NCBI GenBank assembly: GCA_040081715.1
Contig: JBEBFY010000002.1
Span: 1 to 64,000 of the forward strand
Reading direction: 5' to 3'
Length of the DNA stretch: 64,000 bases
DNA from: CANKJK01 sp040081715
Lineage (GTDB): Bacteria > Acidobacteriota > Vicinamibacteria > Vicinamibacterales > UBA2999
Positions within the stretch are counted from its first letter, which is position 1, and each line of letters starts with the position of its first letter. The notes beneath the pieces are model-generated. The model was not told where the DNA came from, searched no databases, and was given only the letters and a program-made list of their open reading frames with translations. The translations under genes and the position numbers were made by a program. This document shows positions 52,415 through 60,661 of this stretch, piece after piece.

Positions 52415-54352
52415 ATGAGCAAAATCATTGGGATTGACCTTGGTACGACCAACTCCGTTGTGGCCGTGATGGAAGGCGGGGAGCCCGTCGTCATCACTAA
52501 CCCGGAAGGGAACCGCCTGACGCCATCGGTGGTCGCCTTCACCAAGGGCGGTGAATGGCTCGTGGGACAGGTGGCGAAGCGGCAGGCCGTCACCAACCCG
52601 GAGAACACCGTGTTCTCGATCAAGCGCTTCATGGGCCGGCGCTATGACGAGGTCAACGAAGAGATGAAGACGGTGCCCTACACCGTGCTGGCGGCGCCCA
52701 ACGGCGACGTCCGCGTGGGCATCATGGGCAAGGAGAACGCCCCGCCCGAGATCTCCGCGATGATCCTGCGCAAGCTCAAGCAGGCCGCGGATGAGTACCT
52801 GGGCCAGGCCGTGACGAAGGCCGTCATCACGGTGCCCGCCTACTTCAACGACGCCCAGCGCCAGGCCACCAAGGAGGCGGGCAAGATTGCCGGCCTCGAG
52901 GTGATGCGCATCGTCAACGAGCCGACAGCGGCTGCGCTGGCCTACGGGCTCGATAAGAAGAAGGACGAGACCATCGCCGTGTACGACTTCGGTGGCGGCA
53001 CCTTCGATATCTCAATCCTGGAGGTTGGTGAAGGCGTGGTGGAGGTCAAGGCCACCAACGGCGACACCCACCTCGGCGGCGACAACCTCGACCAGCGCAT
53101 CATCGACTGGATCATCGCGGAGTTCCGGAAGAGCGACGGCATCGACCTCAGCAAGGACCGCATGGCGCTGCAGCGCCTCAGGGAGTCGGCCGAGAAGGCC
53201 AAGATGGAGCTCTCCACAGTGATGGAAACCGACATCAATCTCCCCTTCATCACGGCCGATCAGAGCGGGCCCAAGCACCTGCAGCTCAAGCTCACGCGCT
53301 CCAAGTTCGAGCAGCTCGTGGAGGATCTGCTGCAGAAGACAGTGGGCCCCACGAAGCAGGCCCTGGCGGACGCCGGTGTGAACACGTCGAAGATCGATGA
53401 GGTCGTGCTGGTGGGCGGCTCCACCCGCATCCCGCGCGTGCAGCAGCTCGTGCGCGAGTTGTTCGGGAAGGAGCCCCACAAGGGCGTGAACCCGGACGAG
53501 GTGGTGGCGTTGGGTGCCGCCATTCAGGCTGGTGTGCTCGCGGGCGAGGTCAAGGACCTGCTGCTGCTGGACGTGACGCCGCTCTCGCTGGGCATTGAGA
53601 CCCTGGGTGGCGTGATGACCGCGCTGATTCCGCGCAATACGACCATCCCGACGCGGAAGAGCGAAACATTCTCCACGGCGGCCGACAGCCAGACCAGCGT
53701 CGAGGTGCACGTGCTGCAGGGCGAACGGCCGCTGGCGCGCGACAACCGGACGCTGGGCCGATTCAATCTCGGCGGCCTGCCACCGGCGCCGCGGGGTGTG
53801 CCGCAGATTGAGGTGACGTTCGACATCGACGCCAACGGCATGGTGAACGTGTCGGCCAGGGACACGGCCACCGGCAAGGAGCAGAAGATCACCATCACCG
53901 CATCGAGCGGCCTGAGCAAGGACGAGGTTGACCGGATGATGCGTGAAGCCGAGTCGCACGCCGAGGACGACAAGAAGCGGCGCGAGGAAATCGAGACCCG
54001 CAACCGCGCGGACCAGGCCGTGTACGGCGCCGAGAAGATGCTGACGGACATGGGGGAGAAGCTCCCGGCCGACGACAAGACCGCCGTGCAGACAGCCGTG
54101 GATGCGCTCAAGGCTGCGGTGAGCGGCAATGACGTCGCGGCGATGTCAAAAGCGATGGACCAGTTGACGCAGGTGCAGCACAGGGCGGCCGAGGCCCTCT
54201 ACAAGCAGGGCGGCAGCGCGTCGTCCGGGCCGAGCGCCGACGCGGCATCCGGCGGTCGTGGCGATGGTAGCGCCGACGGTGGTGCGGCAGGTGGCGGCGG
54301 CGAACAGGGCGACGTGATCGACGCCGAAGTGGTGACCGACGACAAGAAGTAG
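52415..54352 (+). CDS. dnaK: molecular chaperone DnaK (Hsp70)
   Basis: ATP-driven folding chaperone; 645 residues. ATPase domain: IGIDLGTTNSVVAVMEGG, VYDFGGGTFDISIL, VLVGGSTRIPRVQQLV. Substrate domain: LLLDVTPLSLGIETLGGVMT. The Gly/Ala/Ser-rich lid tail ends in the acidic DVIDAEVVTDDKK. The ATG at 52415 is preferred over GTG 52409. dnaJ and an HspR-like regulator follow within 12 and 22 bases; grpE is not present in the cluster. Confidence 0.98.
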   Translation: MSKIIGIDLGTTNSVVAVMEGGEPVVITNPEGNRLTPSVVAFTKGGEWLVGQVAKRQAVTNPENTVFSIKRFMGRRYDEVNEEMKTVPYTVLAAPNGDVRVGIMGKENAPPEISAMILRKLKQAADEYLGQAVTKAVITVPAYFNDAQRQATKEAGKIAGLEVMRIVNEPTAAALAYGLDKKKDETIAVYDFGGGTFDISILEVGEGVVEVKATNGDTHLGGDNLDQRIIDWIIAEFRKSDGIDLSKDRMALQRLRESAEKAKMELSTVMETDINLPFITADQSGPKHLQLKLTRSKFEQLVEDLLQKTVGPTKQALADAGVNTSKIDEVVLVGGSTRIPRVQQLVRELFGKEPHKGVNPDEVVALGAAIQAGVLAGEVKDLLLLDVTPLSLGIETLGGVMTALIPRNTTIPTRKSETFSTAADSQTSVEVHVLQGERPLARDNRTLGRFNLGGLPPAPRGVPQIEVTFDIDANGMVNVSARDTATGKEQKITITASSGLSKDEVDRMMREAESHAEDDKKRREEIETRNRADQAVYGAEKMLTDMGEKLPADDKTAVQTAVDALKAAVSGNDVAAMSKAMDQLTQVQHRAAEALYKQGGSASSGPSADAASGGRGDGSADGGAAGGGGEQGDVIDAEVVTDDKK

Positions 54353-54364
54353 CCGCAGGGTCTG

Positions 54365-55456
54365 ATGGACTTCTACCTGGTGCTCGGCGTCGGCCAGTCA
54401 GCCAGCGAGGCGGATATCAAACGCGCCTATCGCCGGCTGGCCCGGCGTTTTCACCCGGATATCAATCCGGGTGATCGGGCGGCGGAGCTGCATTTTCGGG
54501 AGATTCTCTCTGCCTACGAAACGCTGGTGGATCCGGACCGGCGGCACCGGTACGACCTGGGCACCGGGCCGGAGGAGGCGAGTCAGCGCGCAGCGGGGTT
54601 CGAGGGCTTCGACTTCACGACACAGGGGTCTGACCACAGCGGCACGTTCGGGGATCTCGTCGCCGAGGTACTGACCGAGCGGCAGTCGCGTCGGCCCGAG
54701 CGGCTGGAGCGCGGGGCCGACCTGTACCAGTCACTGTCGGTCGGCTTTGAGGAGGCGCTCGGCGGCACACAGAAGGCCGTGATGGTGACGCGGCGCGACA
54801 GCTGCCGTGGGTGCGGGGGATCGGGGCGTCTGCGCGCCGCAGGGGCGCCGTGCCTGACCTGCGAGGGCAGCGGCGCCGTGCGCTCCATGCGCGGCCACAT
54901 GGTGTTTTCACGGACGTGCCAGGCGTGCGGCGGCGGCGGGATCCAGGCGCCCCGGCCATGCGAGGGGTGCGCGGGTCTGGGCCTGGAGACCCGGACGGAT
55001 ACCACACTGGTGCGGTTGCCGGCGGGCGTGGTGGACGGAGACCGTGTGCGCGTGGCGGGGTGCGGGCATGCCGGTGTGCGCGGCGGGGAGCCTGGCGACC
55101 TCAACATCACCGTGCAGGTGGAACCGCATCCGCGTGTGCGGCGGGAGGGGGACGACCTCTTGATGGTGGTCCCGGTAGCCATGCATGAGGCCGCCCTGGG
55201 CGCGCGCGTGGATATCGACGCACTGGACGGACCAGCGCGCATCCGGATGCCGGCCGGCACGCAGTCCGGCCAGCGCTTCAGGCTGCGCGGACGCGGGGCG
55301 CCGTCAACCCGGGGAGGGCCTCCGGGGGACCTGATCGTGGAGGTGCGGCTGATGCTGCCGCCAGTACTCGACGAACGGTCCAAGGAACTGCTGCGGGAAC
55401 TCGGACGGCTGCACGGCACGAGCGTCCGCGACACCGACGCCAGCCGCGTGCGCTGA
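54365..55456 (+). CDS. dnaJ: DnaJ-type co-chaperone
   Basis: 363 residues. The J domain at 1-67 carries HPD (RRFHPDINPGD). The usual Gly/Phe region is poor in Gly. Four zinc-finger motifs are present at about 140-210 (CRGCGGSG, CLTCEGSG, CQACGGGG, CEGCAGLG), then two C-terminal beta domains. It stimulates DnaK ATPase. It belongs to the dnaK transcription unit. Confidence 0.94.
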   Translation: MDFYLVLGVGQSASEADIKRAYRRLARRFHPDINPGDRAAELHFREILSAYETLVDPDRRHRYDLGTGPEEASQRAAGFEGFDFTTQGSDHSGTFGDLVAEVLTERQSRRPERLERGADLYQSLSVGFEEALGGTQKAVMVTRRDSCRGCGGSGRLRAAGAPCLTCEGSGAVRSMRGHMVFSRTCQACGGGGIQAPRPCEGCAGLGLETRTDTTLVRLPAGVVDGDRVRVAGCGHAGVRGGEPGDLNITVQVEPHPRVRREGDDLLMVVPVAMHEAALGARVDIDALDGPARIRMPAGTQSGQRFRLRGRGAPSTRGGPPGDLIVEVRLMLPPVLDERSKELLRELGRLHGTSVRDTDASRVR

Positions 55457-55478
55457 TACAGGACAACCAGGCGAGGAC

Positions 55479-55886
55479 ATGATGGCCAAACGGGCAGGCG
55501 GCAAGGGCTACTACATGATCAGCGCCGTGGCGGAGAAGTACAACATCCATCCGCAGACGCTACGCCTCTACGAACGGGAAGGGCTCCTGAAGCCGTCGCG
55601 GACCGACGGCAACACGCGCACCTACACCGACGAGGATCTGGAACAACTCGAAACGATCCTCACGCTCACACGCGACCTCGGCGTGAACCTGGCCGGCGTG
55701 GAAATTATCCTCAATATGCGCCGCAAGATCGAATTGATGCAGGGCGAGGTCAACGAATTCATGGACTTCGTGAAGAAGGAGATGGCGCGCGGCCTGGACG
55801 ACTGGGAGCAGCGCTTGTCAACGGCGCTCGTGAAGTCGTCGCCGACTGATCTCGTTCGTCACGAAGGCGTCAAGAAGAATCTGTAG
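55479..55886 (+). CDS. hspR: MerR-family regulator, HspR-like
   Basis: 135 residues. The winged-helix MerR domain (YMISAVAEKYNIHPQTLRLYEREGLLKPSRT, NTRTYTDEDLEQL) is followed by a coiled coil. Position after dnaK-dnaJ matches HspR, which represses the dnaK operon using DnaK as corepressor in actinobacteria. The C-terminal part lacks the metal or drug-binding cysteines of other MerR proteins. Confidence 0.85.
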   Translation: MMAKRAGGKGYYMISAVAEKYNIHPQTLRLYEREGLLKPSRTDGNTRTYTDEDLEQLETILTLTRDLGVNLAGVEIILNMRRKIELMQGEVNEFMDFVKKEMARGLDDWEQRLSTALVKSSPTDLVRHEGVKKNL

Positions 55887-55908
55887 CGCCGTTTCGCGGA
55901 TCGCGCGC

Positions 55909-56787
55909 GTGCGATCTGCGTTAACATTTCGCGTGCCTTGCCCGTTGTGTGACGACACCGGTTGGAAGTCCGTAGAGACCGATGGTGTCAGCCGGGTGAT
56001 GCGCTGCGACTGCCGTCGCGGTCCCCTCGTGGAGCGCCGTCTGCAGGAGGCCCGCATTCCTCCGCGCTATCAGCGGTGCGATCTCGACAACTTCGTCACC
56101 TATCCAAACGAGAAGCTCCTGAAGGCCCTGACGGGAGCGCGGCGTTTCGCCGACATATTCCCGGCCGCTCAGAAGGGCTTGATGCTCATCGGCCCTCCAG
56201 GGATCGGCAAGACCCACATCGCCGTGTCCGTCCTGCGGCAGGTGGTGAAGGCAACTGGCGCCAAGGGCCTGTACTACGACACCCGCGAGCTGTTGAAGGA
56301 AATTCGAAACACCTACGACTCCACCTCGAACCGCGTCGAACTGGAAGTCATCGGTCCGGTGATGGAGGCGGAACTGCTGGTGCTGGATGATCTTGGCGCC
56401 GAACGCCTGACCGACTGGGTGGAGGAGACGATGAGCCTCATCGTCAACACCCGGTACAACGAACGACGGCCCACTATCTTCACGTCGAACTGGGAGGACA
56501 CGCCAGACGAAGGGGACCTGAACTCCCTGGTAGTCCGCGTCGGATTCCGGCTGCACTCCCGCCTGCGGGAAATGTGCGAGTTCCTCGAATATGACGGCCC
56601 GGACTACCGAAACCTTGAGCCCAATGCAGGCGCGGAGGATCTCTACCGGTTGTTCAAGGAGCGTCCGCGTCGGAGCCTGCCGGCCAAGTCGGGGGGCCAG
56701 ATGCGCGCACAGCTCAGGGGACCGCGCCCCGCGAAGGCCGGGGAACAGCTCGACCTGAAGTGGCCCGGTGGCCGCGCCGGTTCCTAA
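55909..56787 (+). CDS. DnaC/IstB-like ATP-binding protein
   Basis: 292 residues. An N-terminal zinc-type motif (PCPLCDDTGW...MRCDCRRG) precedes an AAA+ core with Walker A GPPGIGKTH (about 97-105), Walker B ELLVLDDLGAE and sensor IFTSNW. This matches DnaC-like helicase loaders; no IS21 transposase is adjacent, so it is unlikely to be IstB. The basic C-terminal tail (RPRRSLPAKSGGQMRAQLRG) may bind DNA. It starts at GTG 55909 or GTG 55933. Its end overlaps hemW. Confidence 0.85.
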   Translation: MRSALTFRVPCPLCDDTGWKSVETDGVSRVMRCDCRRGPLVERRLQEARIPPRYQRCDLDNFVTYPNEKLLKALTGARRFADIFPAAQKGLMLIGPPGIGKTHIAVSVLRQVVKATGAKGLYYDTRELLKEIRNTYDSTSNRVELEVIGPVMEAELLVLDDLGAERLTDWVEETMSLIVNTRYNERRPTIFTSNWEDTPDEGDLNSLVVRVGFRLHSRLREMCEFLEYDGPDYRNLEPNAGAEDLYRLFKERPRRSLPAKSGGQMRAQLRGPRPAKAGEQLDLKWPGGRAGS

Positions 56788-57937
56788 TCATCGGCCTGCC
56801 GCCGTGCTCGGCCTGTACGTCCATGTTCCCTTCTGCTCGGCCATCTGCAACTACTGCAACTTCAACCGGGGCCTCTTCGACGAGGGCCTGAAGCGCGCCT
56901 ACGTCCAGGCGCTCCTGGCGGAGATCGCGCGGACCGGAGACGGATCCCCTGCGGACACGATCTTCTTCGGCGGCGGTACGCCCTCGCTGCTTGAACCATC
57001 CGAGATAGGCGCCATCGTCGCGGCATTGCGGCAGACGTTTGCCGTGACGGACAGCGCCGAGGTCACGCTGGAGACTAATCCCGAGACGGCCACGGATGAG
57101 CGGCTGGCTGGATTCCGTGCGGCGGGCGTCAACCGCGTAAGCTTCGGGGTTCAGTCGCTCCGGGACGACGAGCTCGTCCGGCTCAGCCGGATCCACTCGG
57201 CATCGCGAGCGCGGGAGGCCGTGGCACTGGCTCGTGCGGCCGGATTCGACAATCTCAGCCTTGACCTGATGATGTGGCTGCCGCAGCAGACGCTGGGGCA
57301 GTGGATCGAGTCGGTCGATGGACTGATTGCCCTCGGCCCCGACCACGCCTCGCTCTATCTGCTGGAGCTCTATCCCAACGCCCCGCTGCGGGAAACCATG
57401 GCGCGCGAGCACTGGTCGCTGGCGCCGGACGACGACGCGGCCGACATGTATCTGGCGGCCCTCGAGCGGCTCGATGCGGCGGGGTTCGAGCAGTACGAAA
57501 TCTCCAACGTGGCGAAGCCTGGCCGGGTATCGCGCCACAACCTGAAGTACTGGGAGGATGGTGAGTGGCTGGGCCTTGGCTGCGGCGCCCACTCCACGCG
57601 TAGCGGCACCCGGTGGAAGAACGTGTCGGCCACGGAGGACTACATCGCGGCGGTGACGGCGGGTGCGAGCCTCCGCACGGACGTCCGGGAGATGACCCTC
57701 CGGGAGCGCAGCGAGGAGGCGGCCTTTACCGGCCTCCGTCTGACAGGCGGGGTCGATCTCCTGGCGATCCGGGGCAAGTACGGAGTGGATCTCTGGGAGG
57801 AATGCGGCGGGGAACTCATGAGGTTCGTTGAAGCGGGTGTGTTGACGTATGATGTCGGCCGCCTCCGGCTTACCCGCCGGGGTATGTTGCTGGCGAATGA
57901 GGTAATGGCTGCATTGATCAGCTCGTCAGTACGATAA
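56768..57937 (+). CDS. hemW: HemW-like radical SAM protein
   Basis: 389 residues. Radical SAM Cys motif CSAICNYC (C-x3-C-x2-C) at about 24-31, FFGGGTPSLL (SAM-binding), VSFGVQSLRDDEL, and the HemW-type C-terminal domain (GCGAHSTRSGTRWKN). It was formerly called oxygen-independent coproporphyrinogen oxidase, but HemW proteins act as heme chaperones in several bacteria. Start GTG 56768 overlaps the ATPase gene by 20 bases. Confidence 0.92.
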   Translation: MAAPVPNHRPAAVLGLYVHVPFCSAICNYCNFNRGLFDEGLKRAYVQALLAEIARTGDGSPADTIFFGGGTPSLLEPSEIGAIVAALRQTFAVTDSAEVTLETNPETATDERLAGFRAAGVNRVSFGVQSLRDDELVRLSRIHSASRAREAVALARAAGFDNLSLDLMMWLPQQTLGQWIESVDGLIALGPDHASLYLLELYPNAPLRETMAREHWSLAPDDDAADMYLAALERLDAAGFEQYEISNVAKPGRVSRHNLKYWEDGEWLGLGCGAHSTRSGTRWKNVSATEDYIAAVTAGASLRTDVREMTLRERSEEAAFTGLRLTGGVDLLAIRGKYGVDLWEECGGELMRFVEAGVLTYDVGRLRLTRRGMLLANEVMAALISSSVR

Positions 57938-57970
57938 AGTGGCGCCCTTTCTGGTGTGAGGAGGATTCCG

Positions 57971-58438
57971 ATGCGACGACTGTCTGGACTGCTGTTGGCT
58001 GGCGCGATCATGATGTTGCCGGCGTTTTCGCAGGATCATGTGCGTGCCGCGGAGCAGGCCGCGGCCCCTCAGAAGACAACCTTTACTGGTGACGCGGTCA
58101 TACAGGCGTTCTCGGTGAATCCTGACAAGGTGGCGGACTACGAGGCGGTGATGGGCAAGCTCAAGGAAGCGCTTGCGAAATCCGCCAGACCTGAGGCGAA
58201 GGCACAGGCAGCCGGCTGGAAGGTGTTCAAGAATGCCGTGCCGAATCCTGACGGCACGCTCGTGTACGTGCACGTCATTAACCCGGTCGTGAAGGACGCG
58301 GACTACTCGATCCTGAACAACGCGTACGAAGCTGTTCCTGCGGCTGAGCAGCGGGCACTCTACGATACATATCGGGCCGCGCTGAAGGCTCCGCTGTTCG
58401 TGATCCAGGGGGCGCTGACGAGCGATTTCGGCAAGTAA
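57971..58438 (+). CDS. secreted hypothetical protein, related copy 1
   Basis: 155 residues with a signal peptide (about 1-28). The mature domain (VIQAFSVNPDKVADYEAVMGKLKEALAKS, QAAGWKVFKNAVPNPDGTLVYVHVINPVVKDADYSI) recurs in the next gene. It looks like a ferredoxin-like dimeric alpha/beta fold, but I do not recognise a named family. The ATG at 57971 follows GAGGAGGA. Confidence 0.8.
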   Translation: MRRLSGLLLAGAIMMLPAFSQDHVRAAEQAAAPQKTTFTGDAVIQAFSVNPDKVADYEAVMGKLKEALAKSARPEAKAQAAGWKVFKNAVPNPDGTLVYVHVINPVVKDADYSILNNAYEAVPAAEQRALYDTYRAALKAPLFVIQGALTSDFGK

Positions 58439-58440
58439 AC

Positions 58441-59103
58441 GTGAAGCAGTACGATTCCCGCAGGGCGCTCCCTGTTCGTCCGGCGCTGGCCGCGGTGCTT
58501 GCGGTCAGCGCCATCCTTGTGTTCGGCCCGTCGGCCGCGGCCTTGGCGGCGCAGACGCCCAGACCCGGTGATTCCCTGCCGGCGCCGCATGCCCAATCCC
58601 CTGTCGCGGAGACTGCGGATGCCGTGGCGGGCGTTGGCACGCAGACGCCCGCAACGGACGATTCGGATGCGCCCGCGAGCACTCCCGCGAAGCCTGCCGT
58701 CTCCACGGCTCGTCTGTTTGCCTCGGAGTCGGGGTTGATTCTCAGCCCGGTCAAGACCACCAAGGTCATGGACTTTGAGATGGTGGTCGCCCGCATTCAC
58801 GAAGCGCTCGCGAAGTCGATCCACCCGGCGCGGCGTCAACAGGCCGCAGGCTGGAAGGTGTACCGGGCCACCGAGCCCGGCCCCGGTGGCAGTGTGTTGT
58901 TCGTCTTCCTGATGTCGCCTGCGGTTAAGGGCGCCGATTACACCGTCGGCAAGATCCTGATGGAGGCCTTTCCCCAGGAGGAAGCGCTCGCGATCTTCGA
59001 CGCCTATACCAGCAGCTTTGCCGGCCCGCAGAGCCTGTTGAGCCTGCGGTTCCTCGATGACTTTTCCCAGCCGGCCAAGCCGCGGGTGCCCGAGCCGAAG
59101 TAG
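58441..59103 (+). CDS. secreted hypothetical protein, related copy 2
   Basis: 220 residues from GTG 58441, two bases after the previous stop. Signal peptide, then a Pro/Ala/Asp linker of about 50 residues, then the same domain as the previous gene (HEALAKSIHPARRQQAAGWKVYRAT, FLMSPAVKGADYTVGKILMEAFPQEEALAIFDAY). The shared motif EALAKS-x8-QAAGWKV shows tandem duplication and divergence. Confidence 0.8.
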   Translation: MKQYDSRRALPVRPALAAVLAVSAILVFGPSAAALAAQTPRPGDSLPAPHAQSPVAETADAVAGVGTQTPATDDSDAPASTPAKPAVSTARLFASESGLILSPVKTTKVMDFEMVVARIHEALAKSIHPARRQQAAGWKVYRATEPGPGGSVLFVFLMSPAVKGADYTVGKILMEAFPQEEALAIFDAYTSSFAGPQSLLSLRFLDDFSQPAKPRVPEPK

Positions 59104-59113
59104 AGGAAGCCAG

Positions 59114-59132
59114 CCTGCCGCCAGACGGCAGG
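59114..59132. terminator. hairpin between convergent genes
   Basis: CCTGCCG (59114-59120), loop CCAGA, CGGCAGG (59126-59132) sits in the 31-base gap between two convergent genes, so it could end transcription from both sides. No U-tract. Confidence 0.5.
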
Positions 59133-59134
59133 GC

Positions 59135-59623
59135 TCAGAACGAGAGATTCGCGCCGATGTAGATCCGGTGCACGAGCGATGTCTGCGGCGTGCCTCGCAG
59201 TTTGAAGACCCGATAGTCCACCCGTGCCCGGAGCGGGCCGATCAGGCTGACCTTCGCGCCCCCCCCCGAATTGAACGCCACGTGGGTGGTGGTCTGCGCA
59301 CCGGCACGCTCCTGATAGAGCCCGACTCCCGAGGTCACATAGGGCCGGATACCCATGATGTTCATGGGCGGCTGCAGAAAGGCGTTCGCCATCCCGGTGC
59401 GGAGGCCTGGGGCTCCAGCCGCGAGGTCCTGATTGACGGTGGCGTACTCGAACTCGAAGCCGACCACGATGAGCGTCACTCCGGCGGCCACGCCCGTGGT
59501 CTGGCGATTGGATGGCGAGGTGACCGACCCGGTGAACACCGTGACATCGGCGTACGCCGGCGTGGCGACGGCTGCCAGTCCCGCGAGTACGAAGGCCGCT
59601 CGATGCAGCTGCATATCCGGCAT
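59135..59623 (-). CDS. small outer-membrane beta-barrel-like protein
   Basis: About 162 residues with a signal peptide (VLAGLAAVATPAYA). The mature part alternates hydrophobic strands, with VGFEFEYATV, IRPYVTSGVGLYQE, and the C-terminal RIYIGANLSF ending in Phe, as outer-membrane barrels do. Starts at ATG 59623 or 59614 are both possible; a longer frame to 59824 reads into meaB and is rejected. Function unknown. Confidence 0.75.
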   Translation of the reverse strand: MPDMQLHRAAFVLAGLAAVATPAYADVTVFTGSVTSPSNRQTTGVAAGVTLIVVGFEFEYATVNQDLAAGAPGLRTGMANAFLQPPMNIMGIRPYVTSGVGLYQERAGAQTTTHVAFNSGGGAKVSLIGPLRARVDYRVFKLRGTPQTSLVHRIYIGANLSF

Positions 59624-59660
59624 GATAGCGCGCAAAATCCGCGTGATACAGTGACAGCGC

Positions 59661-60638
59661 GTGACTGCGCCAGCTAAGAATGCGCCAGCCAGCGCTCCGT
59701 CACCGCTGGCCGACCGGGTGCTCCACGGGGATCTTCGTGCGCTCGCACGGGCGATCTCGATCGTTGAGGACGAGTCACCGGCGGCCGCCGCGCTCATCCG
59801 CGATCTGTACCCGCACACAGGCAAGGCCTACCTCATTGGCATCACCGGACCACCTGGCGCGGGCAAGAGCACGCTGGTGGATCGGCTCATCGCGAGCATT
59901 CGCAAAGCCGGCCTGACCGTTGGCGTGATTGCGGTCGACCCCACGAGCCCCTTCACTGGTGGCGCCCTCCTCGGTGACCGGTTGCGCATGGGGAGTCATT
60001 CCGCCGATCCGGGCGTGTTCATCCGCAGCATGGCGACGCGCGGCCACATGGGCGGCCTCTCGCGTGCCACGAGCGACGCCGCGCTGGTGCTTGACGCCGC
60101 GGGGCGGGACATCGTGGTGATCGAAACGGTAGGCGTGGGGCAGGATGAGGTGGAAATCATCCGCACGGCAGATGTCTCGGTCGTGACGCTGGTGCCTGGC
60201 ACGGGTGACGACGTGCAGGCGATCAAAGCGGGCGTGATGGAGATCGCCGACATCTTCGTGGTGAACAAGGCCGACCGCGAGGGCGCGGACCGCGCGGTCG
60301 AGTCGATCGAAGCGAATCTCTCGCTGCAGACCTTTGAACCCGGCCAATGGCATCCGCCCGTGCTGAAGACGGTGGCCTCATCCGGCTCAGGCGTGGTCGA
60401 GCTGTGGGCGTCACTGCAGGCCTTTCGCGCGCACACCGCGGCTGGGCAGGCCGGCCGGCGCGTCGCCCGGCACGAGTGGCGGCTGAGGGAACTGGTGGCG
60501 GCGAGATTTGCCCGGCATCTGGAGCAGGTGCTCCCGGCGGGTGAGTTCGAACGGATGGTGGAGGCGGTGGCATCCCGGTCGCTCGACCCCTACACCGCGG
60601 CGGCCCGGCTCGTGGAACGCGCCGTGGGTGCCATATGA
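59661..60638 (+). CDS. meaB: methylmalonyl-CoA mutase-associated GTPase MeaB
   Basis: G3E-type GTPase that protects and reloads B12-dependent methylmalonyl-CoA mutase. 325 residues: GPPGAGKSTL P-loop (about 64-73), AVDPTSPFTGGALLGDRLRM switch I region, VIETVGVGQDEVEI, and NKADREGADRA (G4). It starts at GTG; TACAGT with upstream TG (59644-59652) ends 8 bases earlier. The epimerase fusion follows after 23 bases. Confidence 0.95.
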   Translation: MTAPAKNAPASAPSPLADRVLHGDLRALARAISIVEDESPAAAALIRDLYPHTGKAYLIGITGPPGAGKSTLVDRLIASIRKAGLTVGVIAVDPTSPFTGGALLGDRLRMGSHSADPGVFIRSMATRGHMGGLSRATSDAALVLDAAGRDIVVIETVGVGQDEVEIIRTADVSVVTLVPGTGDDVQAIKAGVMEIADIFVVNKADREGADRAVESIEANLSLQTFEPGQWHPPVLKTVASSGSGVVELWASLQAFRAHTAAGQAGRRVARHEWRLRELVAARFARHLEQVLPAGEFERMVEAVASRSLDPYTAAARLVERAVGAI

Positions 60639-60661
60639 TCGACTGAGGAGATTCAAGTCAC

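Noticed and set aside
55909..56787. IstB transposition helper of an IS21 element
   Set aside because: There is no istA transposase, no inverted terminal repeats, and it overlaps hemW in a housekeeping context.
59624..59824. N-terminal extension of the beta-barrel protein into meaB
   Set aside because: It would place a signal peptide internally; the hydrophobic signal begins right after the ATG at 59614/59623.
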